From Magicicada septendecula (lineage: Eukaryota > Arthropoda > Insecta > Hemiptera > Cicadidae), in NCBI GenBank assembly GCA_034769895.1, contig CM068373.1, positions 18,581,967-18,645,966 of the forward strand: 64,000 nt of DNA, in the 5' to 3' direction. The position numbers and the translations under genes are program-made. Below are positions 12,044 to 23,833 of this stretch, piece by piece. Positions within the stretch are counted from its first letter, which is position 1. Each line of letters begins with the position of its first letter. The notes under the pieces are model-generated. The model ran no database searches and was not told the DNA's origin. It was given only the letters and a program-made list of their open reading frames with translations.

Positions 12044-13068
12044 TGCAATAGTTCACGGGAATTATTAATTAAAATACTCCCTGTTTCGGGCGTCGTTTGC
12101 AGTAGTACTCTGTAATTAATGATTCATTTTGCGTTACCTTACCTTTATTTGGACGTCAACTGAAACAGATTTAAATCTTGACGTTCGTGTGCAAGTTAAA
12201 CCAGGTGTCGTCTAGTGTACTCGGCAGAGAAAAATAGGTCAATGCAAATAAACAAGTACATATTTATAAGTTCATATCAAACATTATTTTATTACGTTTT
12301 ACTCTGTCATTCTTGTTAAGCCACCATTCACATAAGCAATTTATCCCCTTTCTCTACATTTTGTATTCTTACTTTCGAATTGATTATGGTCCGCTATTGG
12401 CCATTATTTAAACAGATTCTGAAATACAGTTTAAAATAATTTCTATAACCTTATATTTACTTATTTAACTAGTTTATCTCTACTTTAGAAGGCAACCCAG
12501 CTTTGCTCATACATTCTCTCTCTCTCTCTCTCTCTCTCTCATTCACACTCTTTTACCCCTTTTATTTTTTATTTAGCGCTTTACTCGATTGTTAAATTTT
12601 CATAATTAATTTTGTATTTTAAAAGGTTACTTCTCTGAAGGCGTCCCCGCCGACCACGTGTCGCACTCCGTATATTTAGTTCGTCCAATTTAAGTTTCAC
12701 TGCCAAACTGTTCACTGCCTTTTTTGTTTGATGTTACACTGTCTTTAGATCCATTTAGTTATAGTTTCAATCACATTTTATTAAAATTTTCCTCGCGAGC
12801 TTTGTTACGCTGAACTGGCTGGAGCCGCAGCTATAGGACGACAGACATTGTTCTCTGCGCACTCGGCGAGAAGGAATTTATACGGACGTGACATTTTCAT
12901 GGGAAAGCTGGCTGACGCGCGTATGCGTGGGTGTGCGCACCCTTGTTGATAACCTGCATTCCAGTGCCTCACCGCAACAGTCCCGTAGCTATAGTTCATT
13001 CACAAAATATACTTGGTTTAGAAAAAAAAAACTTTAGATTACAGACCCCTTCATTCTGTACCTTTACA
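12044..13068 (-). repeat. Element A, 3' LTR (left copy)
   Basis: 1025 bp from TGCAATAGTTCACGGG to ...TTTACA. The counterpart is 17,236-17,464 joined to 37,013-37,808. It contains a (CT)n run at about 12,515-12,541. Its second half is recognisably homologous to the LTRs of element C, for example around GCGAGAAGGAATTTAT and GACGTGACATTTT, so A and C are related subfamilies. Confidence 0.85.
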
Positions 13069-13120
13069 ATACCCCCCCCCCCAATGAGAGGTTTTCTGCC
13101 GAAACAGAAAAACTCATTGC
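13069..13120 (-). promoter_or_regulatory. Element A polypurine tract and adjoining hairpin
   Basis: Immediately inside the LTR is a run of 11 C on the plus strand (G-run on the element strand), the expected polypurine primer for plus-strand DNA synthesis. It abuts an inverted repeat: CAATGAG (13082-13088) pairs with CTCATTG (13113-13119), and TTTTCTG (13092-13098) pairs with CAGAAAA (13105-13111) around a CCGAAA loop. The same arrangement occurs in elements B and C. Confidence 0.8.
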
Positions 13121-16115
13121 TAAACCCTAAGAGGACCAACGAGGATATGGTGCCAACAACTCCCCTTAATAATTCCTTAAATCATGGGTAAACTACCCCC
13201 CTAGTTCGGCGACTATGGGTGCATCTGAATGACGTTACTGGACTTCTCTATTCGAGATCCCAACACCGTAAAATCAGACAGGCGCTAACCGCAGTATCAC
13301 CCAACCTTGCAACATTTCAGATAAAATCAATAACTGGCCTTATACCAAACCAGATCCTTAACTGATATATCTCCCCTTATAAATACTGGATTGCCTTTAG
13401 CAAAGTACTGGGTGCGTACATATGAGCCCTACTATCTTAAAATCAGTAACTTAACTCAACTAAACATTCTTTACTGTACCAAACCCTAACTTCAAAACAA
13501 TTGTAATCATTTTCAAATTAACATAAATATTTTATCCTCAAATATAAACACAATTCCCTTATTTTACTCAACTGTTACTTGTTTGTCTGGCAAGATCATC
13601 TCAAAACGAAAATAAACTATTTAAATTTCATTCATGTAGTGAAATAAATCTAAGTCCCTTACCAAAGATTCACATTTAAGTTAATTTACATCATCCCTTT
13701 CAATTAGTTATTTTAATCGCAATTTTCATAATTCAAAGACTTTAAATGAATTTAATTTTCCTTAGAAATCCTCATCATTAGATGCTAACAATCATAATAA
13801 ACAAAATAAAATAAACAACTTATCTCTGTCATCAACTCCATTACCACTACATTTGGTTACAAAACATATCATATAAACACTATTACTCACCTGATACCTC
13901 ATCAACATACATCTCATCAAATACATAATCTTTACTTTCAAAAAAAAATTAATTTTTTTTTTTTTTACTTTCAGAAATACATATTCTGACAATTAATGAA
14001 AGAAACAAAATTACCAAATTAAATTAATTAATAAAAGAACCTATGAATTGATTACATGAAACATTATACATTTATTACCAGTCATCAGCTGATGTCTTAA
14101 TAACAGGTGAATAACCTTACTTCAGGCACACTAAATACAAATAAGACAAATACACAACATTATTCAATTTAACTCCTAACATGTCCTTGGTGATTATACA
14201 ATCATTACAACATAGAGTCTCGTACTTACATACATATGAACATACATAAGTGAATGTTCATCACTAATCATTGAATCATAAACTTATAGTAAACATTACC
14301 GAACAGGAACTGTGCCATCAACCACCAACTCTCTAGTTAGAGTAAGTAAACTTGATTGTCCCGCTGTTACAGTGGTCGGTACCTCTCACTGATTTCTCAG
14401 CTACTTCTCCTACTTCATCATTTTATTATTATTTCCCCCCTTTTACCCAGTTACAATTAGGTAAACCACCTGCCGGGTAAACCGGATCAAGTATTTACCT
14501 GGTTGCATAAACACTCTATTGTTTATGCCCCTGGCTTGTAACGGCCCACTCCTTTTCCACACACACACTATTATTTCCTGATGGTGGACTGTAGCACCCA
14601 TTTGCATCCACAAGAACTGCAGTTTAATTAGGGTGTAGACGCTGCCTACCCTGTTCTTGCTTCAGCGTTATAAAAAAATTTGGCATTACTGATGTCCGAG
14701 GACACCAGTAATCCTACTAAATATTACTTATAAGCCCTTAACACGGCACTACCAACCCCTACGATGGTAGCCGCTGTTCCATAGTTTGGTGATTCCCCTG
14801 ATTTTACCCCCCGGTTGATTTCTAAATTCACCAATTTTGAAAATAATAAGCATGGCTCGGATACAATCTGCCTAACCACACTTGCTACCAATAATCCAAA
14901 TCCACGGTCAGGGTTCGGTGACTCCGTAACCTCCTGAAAGTGGGGAATCATAAATAAATAATATATGTTTTCCATATTTAAGATTCCTACCCACTAATAT
15001 AATACAACATAAACATTCATAAAGAACATAAAGATTCCATTTAAAATAAACATCTCATTTGCATTAGAATACAATTTACAAACATTTCAGTTTTAATTTT
15101 AATTGAACCTTTAATTATTTATCATTTGTTGTACCATTAAATTCTTCACAAAATTCAAATTTATTATTAACATTCATTATATATAACATTTCAAATTAAG
15201 ATTTTAAGATAACATTTCAAAATAACATCTTACCTAAGTTAACTTCTTTCAAACTCATTTAATGCCATTATAAGGCTCTTTTACTTTACTTCAAAGTTAT
15301 TATCAAATTCATACATATGGTTAATCACTCCATCAAATGAACACATAATCACCTGTCATAGACTCAAACTATAAACAATTCTCACCACAAATATAACGTA
15401 CAACCATATGTACCTTCTGAAACATTATAACAACCATATGACTCCACAACTAAACACATTTTACTTTTACTCATTTACTGTTTATTATACAGTTCAAATC
15501 ATATAAAATCATTTAAATTCATTATCAAAATCTATTTATACAACATTTCAAATTAATTCATTAATTCATCTCAAATTATTTAATTCCATCAGTTTAAAAA
15601 AAAACCACTAAGTTACTTTAATCACCTTACTTCAAAACAATTACCATTCATTTGCATTATAAACTCTCGTTATTTATTTAGTCTGATAATATTATTATTA
15701 TTAAATCCATTCGTATTGTATACATACATTGTTTACATGAAATACATAGTACAACCTACTATTTTTATAAATTTATCTACAATTTTTCGTCATATCATTA
15801 TTGTTTACAATTTCTCATTTCATAATTTAGCCAAGTTATCACCATAAACTAAAATAATTAAATGTTAATTCACTGTTTGTCTAACCACCATCATCGTATA
15901 TTAGTCTGACTTTCACATAACACTTATCATCTTTATTTATACTCATTACATTATTATTATTTATATAATAACTCTTTACTATTTATTCTTCCCCTATATC
16001 GCAAGAATAATTCCCCAGATTACTCCCCATTATTAACTCATACAATCCGTCTACATTGGTATTTTTCGTCCTGTCTCGGTCAGTATTTTTGGTTACCATC
16101 AGGTAAGTAATATCA
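13121..16115 (-). other. Element A internal non-coding region
   Basis: About 3 kb with no protein domain recognised. The first ~300 bp (to about 13,400) is conserved with elements B and C: it contains AAGAGGACC, GAGGATATGGTGCCA and ACTGGACTTCTC followed by GAGATCCCAACACCG. A second block at about 14,740-14,970 is conserved with B at about 21,170-21,370; both contain AGCCGCTGTT and later CCACGGT. Its minus strand opens an 83-codon frame in A, but the frame is not kept in B, so it is more likely non-coding. Confidence 0.6.
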
Positions 16116-16289
16116 TTATACTCTATACTCATCTACTACATCAGTTATCTCATAAGGTAAGTAATCAATATCACCAACCTTATCATCATTTGCTGTACTA
16201 CCTATTTCGCAAGGTAAGTATTCAATATTATTAACTCTTGTAATATCTGATTTCTCTACTAACCCTTTATAACCTCTATTCAGCTTAAA

Positions 16290-16367
<78 letters not shown>

Positions 16368-16931
16368 CATTTGTAACTATATCATCATAATTACCACTAG
16401 TTTTAAATTCGTCACTTACCTTAGTATTTGTACCTTCGTCGTTTTTTTGTTCTCGTTACACTCACCTGTAACTGTACCATTTTCTACCTCCTCCTTCAGA
16501 GTTCTACTTTTGTTTATTTCATCTTGTATTTTATTTATATTGATAGTCATCTCACCTTTCATTCCAGCAATAATCTCACTCCGTTTTTCTAGTTTCTTAT
16601 TTATTTCTCTTAATTTTTCGTCTTGTTTGATTATTTCAGTTTTTAACTCTATGTTACGTGCCCTTATCGCTGACTTGATTTCATTTCTAAATTCATTCAA
16701 ACTTGTTCTCAAATTATCTGACTTTAACTCTAGGCTACTTGTATTTATCTCACGCATCATTTTTTTATTCTCAGACTTCATTTCATTTGTATTAATCATG
16801 TCATTCATTATCGCGTTTTGTTCATCAAAACGTCTAATCATTGTATCATACAATGTTTTCAGAAGATTCATCACCTCGTCCCTTGAACACCCCTTTTTTT
16901 TGGTTTCTCTTACCTCAGCCATGTTAAACAA
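16116..16931 (-). pseudogene. Element A coiled-coil (Gag-position) frame, broken fossil
   Basis: The minus-strand region lies at the 5' end of the element, the position of gag. The upstream part begins MFNMAEVRETKKKGCSRDEV and is rich in E, K, N and I with heptad spacing, so it should form a long coiled coil; the downstream part carries repeats of the pair PCEI. The layout and composition match the whole 434-residue protein of element B and the broken frame of element C. No zinc knuckle or capsid domain is recognised. A long (GA)n microsatellite lies within it. A small number of breaks is present. Confidence 0.65.
16292..16365. repeat. (CT)n microsatellite, 74 bp
   Basis: An uninterrupted CT run within the Gag-position frame of element A, which would read as alternating R and E on the minus strand. 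Element C has a short (CT) run at about the matching place (near 46,413), suggesting a common origin with later expansion. Confidence 0.95.
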
Positions 16932-17214
16932 AAAAAAATTTTTTTATATTATACCCTTTAACAACTACAACTCTCCTAATACTCTAGTTACACATATTAA
17001 CTCACAATACCCGCTACAAAACATCAACACCAATATATAACAGTAAGCAAATAATTCACCAAATACATCGCATTATCAAAACATAACCCCATATTTGCGT
17101 CAAGTTGTTTGTGGCTATTATATCCTTTGTAAGTGTGTATTATATAAGTTTGCATTTGTATTCTTCTCTGCCATTTTCGACTAGGTTGTAAATTATTTAA
17201 TTTTAATCTACAAC

Positions 17215-17233
17215 GTCACTGTTACGGGCGCCA
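17215..17233 (-). promoter_or_regulatory. Element A primer binding site, tRNA-Lys type
   Basis: The minus strand reads TGGCGCCCGTAACAGTGAC, two bases from the LTR end (TGCA at 17236). The TGGCGCCCG start is that of a tRNA-Lys primer site; the remainder differs slightly from the exact site in element C. Confidence 0.7.
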
Positions 17234-17235
17234 TT

Positions 17236-17464
17236 TGCAGTAGTTCACGGGAATTATTAATTAAAATATTTAAATTCGTCCCTGTTTCAGGCGTCGTTTG
17301 CAGTAGTACTCTGTAATTAATGATTCATTTTGTGTTACCTTACCTTTATTTGGACGTCAACTGAAACAAATTTAAATCTTGACGTTCGTGTGCAAGTTAA
17401 ACCAGGTGTCGTCTAGTGTACTCGGCAGAGAAAAATAGGTCAATGCAAATAAACAAGTACATAT
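17236..17464 (-). repeat. Element A, 5' LTR, first part
   Basis: Matches 12044-12263 of the left LTR and ends ...GTACATAT, where element B is inserted. The LTR resumes at 37,013 with ATATTTATAAG. ATAT at 17461-17464 is the left copy of the target duplication. Confidence 0.9.
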
Positions 17465-18675
17465 TGTAACTTTTTTATTCTTTTCGGTTAAAATTATTTT
17501 ATTCAAATTAAGTTAACACTTCCACTTACCTTACGACTTTGATCTGGCCGGATCGCATAGTGTGGACTAACCCATTTCGTTCGACGAACTCTGACGATGC
17601 ATATAACGAAATAAGGCATTGAAAGAATTTAACTCTCAATTGTATGGAAGAGAAATCAGATTTTTCTTTATTACTCAGAAATGTTGAAATGTTAAATCTT
17701 CTTGTTACATATTGTGCAACTCTTACACCTTACTGACTATCGCTTACCTTATCATGGACAATTATATAACTTCATTCACACACATATACACTTAATTCAG
17801 CCCAGCATTGCACACTCACTACTCCCATTCCATTATAAAACCCCAATTACCCAATTGAATACATGATTTTAGATCACTACCGGCAACGCGTTCTTCTGTG
17901 ACCTCGTGGCCAGCCCGCGGTAGGTCGAAAACGTCTCGAAAAGGGCGAAACTGAATCACAAATTTGGCTATTATTGTTCTACAACTATCCTCCCATCCTG
18001 TCACTGGTTTTAGAAAATGACTACTTCACTTTCATTATCAAATACTAATAAAATTGTATGAGCATATTTAGCTCGCGTGTCGGCACCGACACAGTCAGTG
18101 ACGAACTGGACAATGTGCTTTCCTCGAGTCGCGGGAAATGAGCAGTCACGGCCATCCGGTTTTAGTCGCCGTTGGTGATTAATTGCGGCGGCATAACCAT
18201 TTTATGCATGGATTATAACTGGCATGTGTGTGTGTCCAGAGGCTGATATTGGCATCTGCTCTGCTGATGTCGCTCACAGTAGGCGGAGTTTGACGCTGTT
18301 TTTCGGTAGCCGGTCACTTAGAACTAATAACTTCTCGTCCCAGCGCCATGTTGGTCTCAACTGCGGTGTCACTCACGGCGTCAGTGCTGATCCCCGCCCG
18401 GCTGAGTTGCATACGGGCGTCAAAACACATGCACAGAGTTCTTAGAATTTTGGTGGAGGTAAATTCTTCTGCCGTTACACCACTGAAATTGCGCGTCGCT
18501 TTTGTTCCAAACGCTGTTTCTCAACCTCGTGCTGTTGCTTGTTAAATAACGTTGCACAATACAATTACAGTTTTTTCAAATTTATTATACCAGTCCGCCC
18601 GAAAACGAAATAAGTAACAATATAATAATGCCCCAAACGGTTAAAAATAAAAACACCCAAAAATGACCCGCTACA
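17465..18675 (-). repeat. Element B, 3' LTR (left copy)
   Basis: 1211 bp. Contains GC-rich stretches that open frames repeated identically in the other LTR; these mirror each other only because the LTRs are copies. The copies differ at only a handful of positions, most of them near the left edge. Confidence 0.95.
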
Positions 18676-18726
18676 ATACCCCCTCGATGAGAATTCTGCT
18701 GTCCACGACAGAAGAAATCTCATCGA
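18676..18726 (-). promoter_or_regulatory. Element B polypurine tract and adjoining hairpin
   Basis: ATACCCCCT next to the LTR is the polypurine tract (AGGGGGTAT on the element strand). It abuts a hairpin: TCGATGAGA (18684-18692) pairs with TCTCATCGA (18718-18726); a one-by-one A-A mismatch follows; TTCT (18694-18697) pairs with AGAA (18713-18716); a G-A mismatch follows; CTGTC (18699-18703) pairs with GACAG (18707-18711) around a CAC loop. The outline is that of A and C, but most paired bases differ. Confidence 0.85.
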
Positions 18727-19040
18727 TAACCCCGAAGAGGACCGGTGAGGAACTGGTGCCAACAACCACCTGGTTCTTAATCTACATGGGTACACGACCC
18801 CCCTGGCTCAGCGACCATGGACTCATCTGAACGAGATCACTGGACTTCTCCGTAAGAGATCCCAACACCGAGAAATCGATCAGATTCGCACCATAGCCCA
18901 CCTTGCCTTCTAACATGCTACCCCCAAAAATCCTCAATCCCTGGCTAAAATTATTCCAGCTCCTCCGCCGATGTGGATCCCCTTTTTGCAAGCTGGGCTG
19001 CCTTTGGCAAATACTGGGCTCACACACTCTAACATTACAT
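18727..19040 (-). other. Conserved 3' module of element B
   Basis: Shared with A (about 13,120-13,400) and C (about 43,680-43,990). Kept blocks include GAAGAGGACCGGTGAGG, TGGTGCCAACAACC, GCGACCATGG, CATCTGAACGAGATCACTGG and GAGATCCCAACACCG. No frame is kept across all three elements. By position it could serve packaging, export or polyadenylation; that is inference. Confidence 0.7.
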
Positions 19041-22000
19041 ATTACCATAACACATAAGAATAAAACTTTCTTTTAAAATTTATCAAAAATTTAAAAAAAT
19101 TAAAATTCAAAAAATAATCGTTTATCAAAAAATTCTCTTCCTCTTTTTTCTAATTTTTGTTTCAATGACTTAACCTAAACATTCCTATTAATACAAATAC
19201 ATCCTTACTCTAGCATGAGAACAATTTATAGCCTACCAATATAAAGCAATACAATAAAAGAAACATGGTTAATACACACATAATAAAAACTCATTATCTA
19301 AAATAGTAATTCGCTGGCAGGCGAAAAATCTTTTTTTTTTTTTTTTTCAAAAAAATTTTCAAATTTTAAAATTCAAAAAAAATTTAAATTTATTTATTAA
19401 AAAATTTTTATTGCATTTATTTATTAAATAACATTTATTAAAATTATCCAAATATTGGTTTGAATTAATCAAACAAACAAATTACAATTTAATTCCCACT
19501 CTACAAGCTTAGTAGGTGTATGACCTCATCAGCTGATCGTAACTAGGTCAAGTCCAAAACCCTTGACCTACATATGTTATATATAAGTTCTGAAAACACT
19601 TTGAATATCTGTAATATCCTACCTTGAAATACAAAACATAGTAACATAAAATATTTAAAATAAACAAAATATTAATATAATTAATCATCAACTTGACATT
19701 TAAATTATTTAAAATAAACACTTCTTGATTTTACATTATTTCCAAATTTTATCAAAATTCTGTCACTGGAAAAAAAAAATAAACAATGGTATAATCTTGA
19801 TTATAAATTCCTCTTTCTTTTCAACAATTTTACTTTAATATACTGCGGGTGATGTAAATTATTTATTCTCGTTTTTCTGTATTAGATTTCTATACATATA
19901 TAAACTTTCTCCCTCTGACTCTAATATTCATCAACTACAACTCCCATGACACCCATCTCTACCAAAAATATCTACTAATCAGGACACTCTAAACCCCAAC
20001 TTATCATTTAACACAAAACGCCACCTTCTCTACATATGAAAAAAAATACTCTCTAAACCTTTGTATATATAGGATACGTGTTTCCTTCCCAAAAACTCAT
20101 TTCCCTTATTTGGCCCCCGGATTTTACCTAAGGCGGCCCCTCCTCACTAAAATCTATTCCAATTCCCGTCCCAACCCTTGTTGCGGACTCCTACATTACA
20201 CTGCCCTCTAATACAAAATTGCCATCCCCAAAATTCTCAATCTCATTACCTCACTACAAATACACAAAATAACCTCATTAATTATAAACATAAATATATA
20301 TCATTCAAAACTCTACATAAAGTCTCCATTACCACTGTGTCAACATCTATATTTCACAAAATTCTGTTATATCACACCAACTCAAAAACAACATTACATT
20401 ATATTCATCTCCATTATTTCAAATTCAACTTTTCATTCAACTTGGACAGGTCTGCATGTCCCATAAATATTTATCACCCATGAATTATCTTTTATTAATT
20501 GGCATAAATTATTGTTATTTTATTTCTCATATTCTTTTTATCTTTACTTCAAAATGTCTGTAGTACACTAAACATTAATTACTTGTAACATTTACAAACC
20601 ACTATACCAGTGACATGGTATTGCTGATCAGCTGATATCCTAACATAATAAAAACACCATGAATACCATTCAAAATTGGACAATTACATGTAATACATTA
20701 TCAACACTTACTTCTATTATGTTGATTGCCTGCCAGGCGGCTAATTATTGGCTTCGAGAAAAAAATACACATAATAAAAATACATTTTGTCAACAGCTAT
20801 ATCTAACACACAACAACAAAATGATACCTTGAAAATTATAGTATGAATCTTATATTACGAGTCTGAGCATATAATTATGTGGACAGAGCACAAGCATTTT
20901 TGATTGAATTAAACTTTGAATAAGCAAAAACTTTTGTCATAAAATTTTAAATTCGTGACTCCTTTACGTCACCTCCCAGCCACACACACTATTTCAGATT
21001 ATGGAGGACTGTCTCGCCCTTTCGCTTCCACAGAGACTGTATATTTTGGAGCAGGTTTTTTACCTCTCCGTGTCTCTGCTTCCGCTGTTAAGTTTTAAAG
21101 TTACTGAACATCATAATGTTCTTGTTAATAATCATGCACCCTTAAAAACGGATCTGCCACCGGTCTTGCTGTTCCTACTCGAACAGAGTGGCAGCCGCTG
21201 TTTCCTAGTTCCGGAGATTTCCTCTAATTGTCCCCCCATTGAATTTCAAATATATACCAATTTCAAGTCAGCTATGGTCAAGGGACTTGGTATGACCATA
21301 GCTGGCCGCTAGCCAAAACCACGGTTAGTGCTGGTAAGACAGTAACCGCCCGAAAAGTCGAGGAAATCTAAACTTTAATTTCACTGCCTGTTTCATCAAT
21401 ACCATTATGTGCGACACGTTATTTATTAAGGGGTGTAAAATTTTTATTTACACGGATAAGGTGTGCCGCACATTTATCGCCAGCTCGGCCTCCGATGGAG
21501 GTAACACTCACTGCTACCCCCAACCCTTTTCGCTACTTGTGAGAGCACAGGCCACCCCCACAATAGCCACTTAATCTAATTACAATTAAAAACTAATTAA
21601 AATTTTTGTATACATTATCATATAATATTTGCATCAATAATCGTCTAACCCATTCATAACCTTTTACCGTTTAACTTTCTTGAAATTTTCAAAATTTATT
21701 ATTAATAATTATTAAATATCACGTTTCATTTATTATTAAAATTTTTAATTATCATATTTATTCAACACAATGATTACATTAAAATTTCACTATTGCATTA
21801 ACACCTCAATCACACCTGTAAACATTTTTTATTATTATACATGATTATAAAATTTTCATACTTACACTCCATTTAACACGATATACCCACAAAACATAAT
21901 CGCTACCATCTCTGAAACATTTTACACAGAATTTATTAGCTTCAATTACATAATTTATCATTCATTACCAAATTTCCATCTCGTAAAACAAATTGAATTT

Positions 22001-22348
22001 ACACAAAATTTAATTATACAACATTTACATAATCAATTAAAATATTTAAAATATATCAAATTATTTTAATTAAATTAATTATTAACAATATAGAATTCAT
22101 TACCATCCAAACAATTATAATTCTCTGATTACTCGTTTTCAAAATTAATTTGGTTTATTTATTTAAATTGCAAATATTTTAACATTATTATCACAACAAT
22201 CATCTTACATACACACATATAAATTCACTATATTTTATTTACAAACTCTTATTTATTGTTCAGTTTTTCCGCACTTCATTTGTCCAGATTTGCCGTGTCA
22301 GAACCATTAAAACAAAATATTTAAACTGTCTTTTATTGTTTTAATAGT
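19041..22348 (-). other. Element B internal non-coding region
   Basis: About 3.3 kb, very AT-rich, with no recognised protein motif on either strand; the longest frames (about 100 codons) lie on the wrong strand and look accidental. Two blocks are shared with relatives: about 19,990-20,220 with C 44,870-45,070 (ATAGGAT(A/G)(C/T)GTGTT, ACTCATT(T/C)CC, then a C-rich stretch), and about 21,170-21,370 with A 14,740-14,970. Confidence 0.6.
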
Positions 22349-23653
22349 TTAACCTCCATCGTTCCAAATCAACCTTGGTTCTACATAACATCGTTCAATT
22401 TTATCAGCACACAAATGACTGTTTTGTGTGTTGTAACCAGAAAAACTAACTTCAATCAACTTATTCAAATATTCGTTAAACCAGTCTACGTTAGGTATTT
22501 TTATCAAGTCTCCATCAGTAAAATCATTAACTATTGGGTTAATTATTTTTATTACATCATTGTAATCATTATCATTCACATATACTTCTAAACTTTCCTT
22601 CCATTCATCATACTTTCTATTTAAGTTATATAATTCTGTTCCTTCACAAACATACAATTCTCCCCCTATATCTCTCTCATCATAACCCCAAATCACACTC
22701 TCAAAAGTATTACAGACAGAGGGTATAAATTCAATTAAATCTTTCCTGACTTCTCCAGGAAAAGCAAAAAACTTCAAAAAACAATTATTTGTAGCACTCT
22801 TGTCTACACAATATATGCGTGAAGGTCTTCCTTCACCCCCCATTCTACCTCGTAAACAATTTACCCCCCGTTTCATACCTGTAATATAACTCTCTTTCCA
22901 CTCTCTCTCTAACTCGTTAACACACACTAACATCTCATAATCACATTCTACAACTTCATTAGTACTCTCAGATACCAATTTCTCGACTACATTATTATGC
23001 TCATTATTCTCAACATCATTATTATTTATTAATTCATTACCTAACACAACATTGTCAATACAACTTTCGTTTGTATTATTCTTACTCTGTTCTACTTTAT
23101 TCAGACTATTTCTTGTCATTTCATTGACATTTTCAAGACATACATTCTTGTCTTGTATGTTATTTATCAACTCGTCAAATTTTATATTTATATTTTGCTG
23201 AAACTGAGTATTCTGTTCTTTAATTTCATTAAAAATAATATCGTTTTTAATATTCTGCTGTTCGCATTTTATTTTCTGTTCTTTGAATTCGTTACTTAAA
23301 ATCTCAAGTTTCTCGTCATTTCTATCAAGACGCTTATTTAATTCATTATTCTGCATATCAAATTTGTTGTCCATTTTTCGTAAAAAACTCATTATATCTA
23401 GTTCCTCTGATTGTTTACTTTTATTAGTTGAAACGGGGGTCAATTGAATCCCCGAATCAACGTCTATTTCGTTTGGTTGTGGTTGAGACGCAATCGGAGT
23501 GGAATGAACTATTACATTACTGCCGCCAGCTGTTTCTGTAACAGCACCCGTCTCCCCCCTCAACATACCACTTTCATCCAGCGATTGTGACTCAAGGCCA
23601 CTTTCACTCATAATTGAATTTATTATACTACTTTTTTCTGTATTCTCGGACAT
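22349..23653 (-). CDS. 434-residue coiled-coil protein of LTR element B (Gag-position, function unknown)
   Basis: The only sizeable frame of element B, starting MSENTEKSSIINSIMSESG shortly after the 5' LTR and primer site, where gag normally lies. Residues 1-85 are acidic and low-complexity (S, E, T, G). Residues ~88-190 hold regularly spaced E, K, N and L in heptads (KMDNKFDMQNNELNKRLDR, NEFKEQKIKCEQQNIKNDI), predicting a long coiled coil suited to multimerisation. From ~240 comes a compact part with WKESYITGMKRGVNCLRGR, then FAFPGEVRKDLIEFIPSV, then repeated acidic stretches, ending RCYVEPRLIWNDGG. No CCHC zinc knuckle, capsid domain or protease motif is seen. Element C ends its frame with the closely similar CYVKVRLVYNDGG, so the C-terminus is conserved. 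It may be a highly diverged Gag or an accessory protein. This copy looks whole. Confidence 0.75.
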   Translation of the reverse strand: MSENTEKSSIINSIMSESGLESQSLDESGMLRGETGAVTETAGGSNVIVHSTPIASQPQPNEIDVDSGIQLTPVSTNKSKQSEELDIMSFLRKMDNKFDMQNNELNKRLDRNDEKLEILSNEFKEQKIKCEQQNIKNDIIFNEIKEQNTQFQQNINIKFDELINNIQDKNVCLENVNEMTRNSLNKVEQSKNNTNESCIDNVVLGNELINNNDVENNEHNNVVEKLVSESTNEVVECDYEMLVCVNELEREWKESYITGMKRGVNCLRGRMGGEGRPSRIYCVDKSATNNCFLKFFAFPGEVRKDLIEFIPSVCNTFESVIWGYDERDIGGELYVCEGTELYNLNRKYDEWKESLEVYVNDNDYNDVIKIINPIVNDFTDGDLIKIPNVDWFNEYLNKLIEVSFSGYNTQNSHLCADKIERCYVEPRLIWNDGG

Positions 23654-23812
23654 TTTTACTTTATCTATTTTTTCTTACGTAACAACTGTCAATTAGTAAT
23701 TTTATTTCAAAACTGATATTTTACCAAATCAATTTGCTTTCACAACCCTACTTCGCTATGCATCGTCAGATGTAGGCCGGTGTTAAAATAACCCCTCTTC
23801 AGTTATATTAAA

Positions 23813-23831
23813 TCCTCGTCACGCCGCACCA
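23813..23831 (-). promoter_or_regulatory. Element B primer binding site
   Basis: The plus strand reads TCCTCGTCACGCCGCACCA, two bases from the LTR start (23834). It ends in CCA like a mature tRNA 3' end, so the element strand offers TGGTGCGGCGTGACGAGGA as primer site. It is clearly not the Lys-type site of A and C. The parent tRNA is uncertain. Confidence 0.7.
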
Positions 23832-23833
23832 AT

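Noticed and set aside
16447-17040. 197-codon plus-strand frame in element A
   Set aside because: It is the antisense of the coiled-coil frame; its long run of F, S, L and I comes from complementing E/K/N-rich codons.
18224-18545. Overlapping 65-73-codon frames in the element B LTR, repeated at 24,592-24,913
   Set aside because: They are identical only because the LTRs are copies; no motif and no start context.
21001-21312. 103-codon plus-strand frame in element B
   Set aside because: Lies on the strand opposite to the element, overlaps a conserved non-coding block and is not kept in A.
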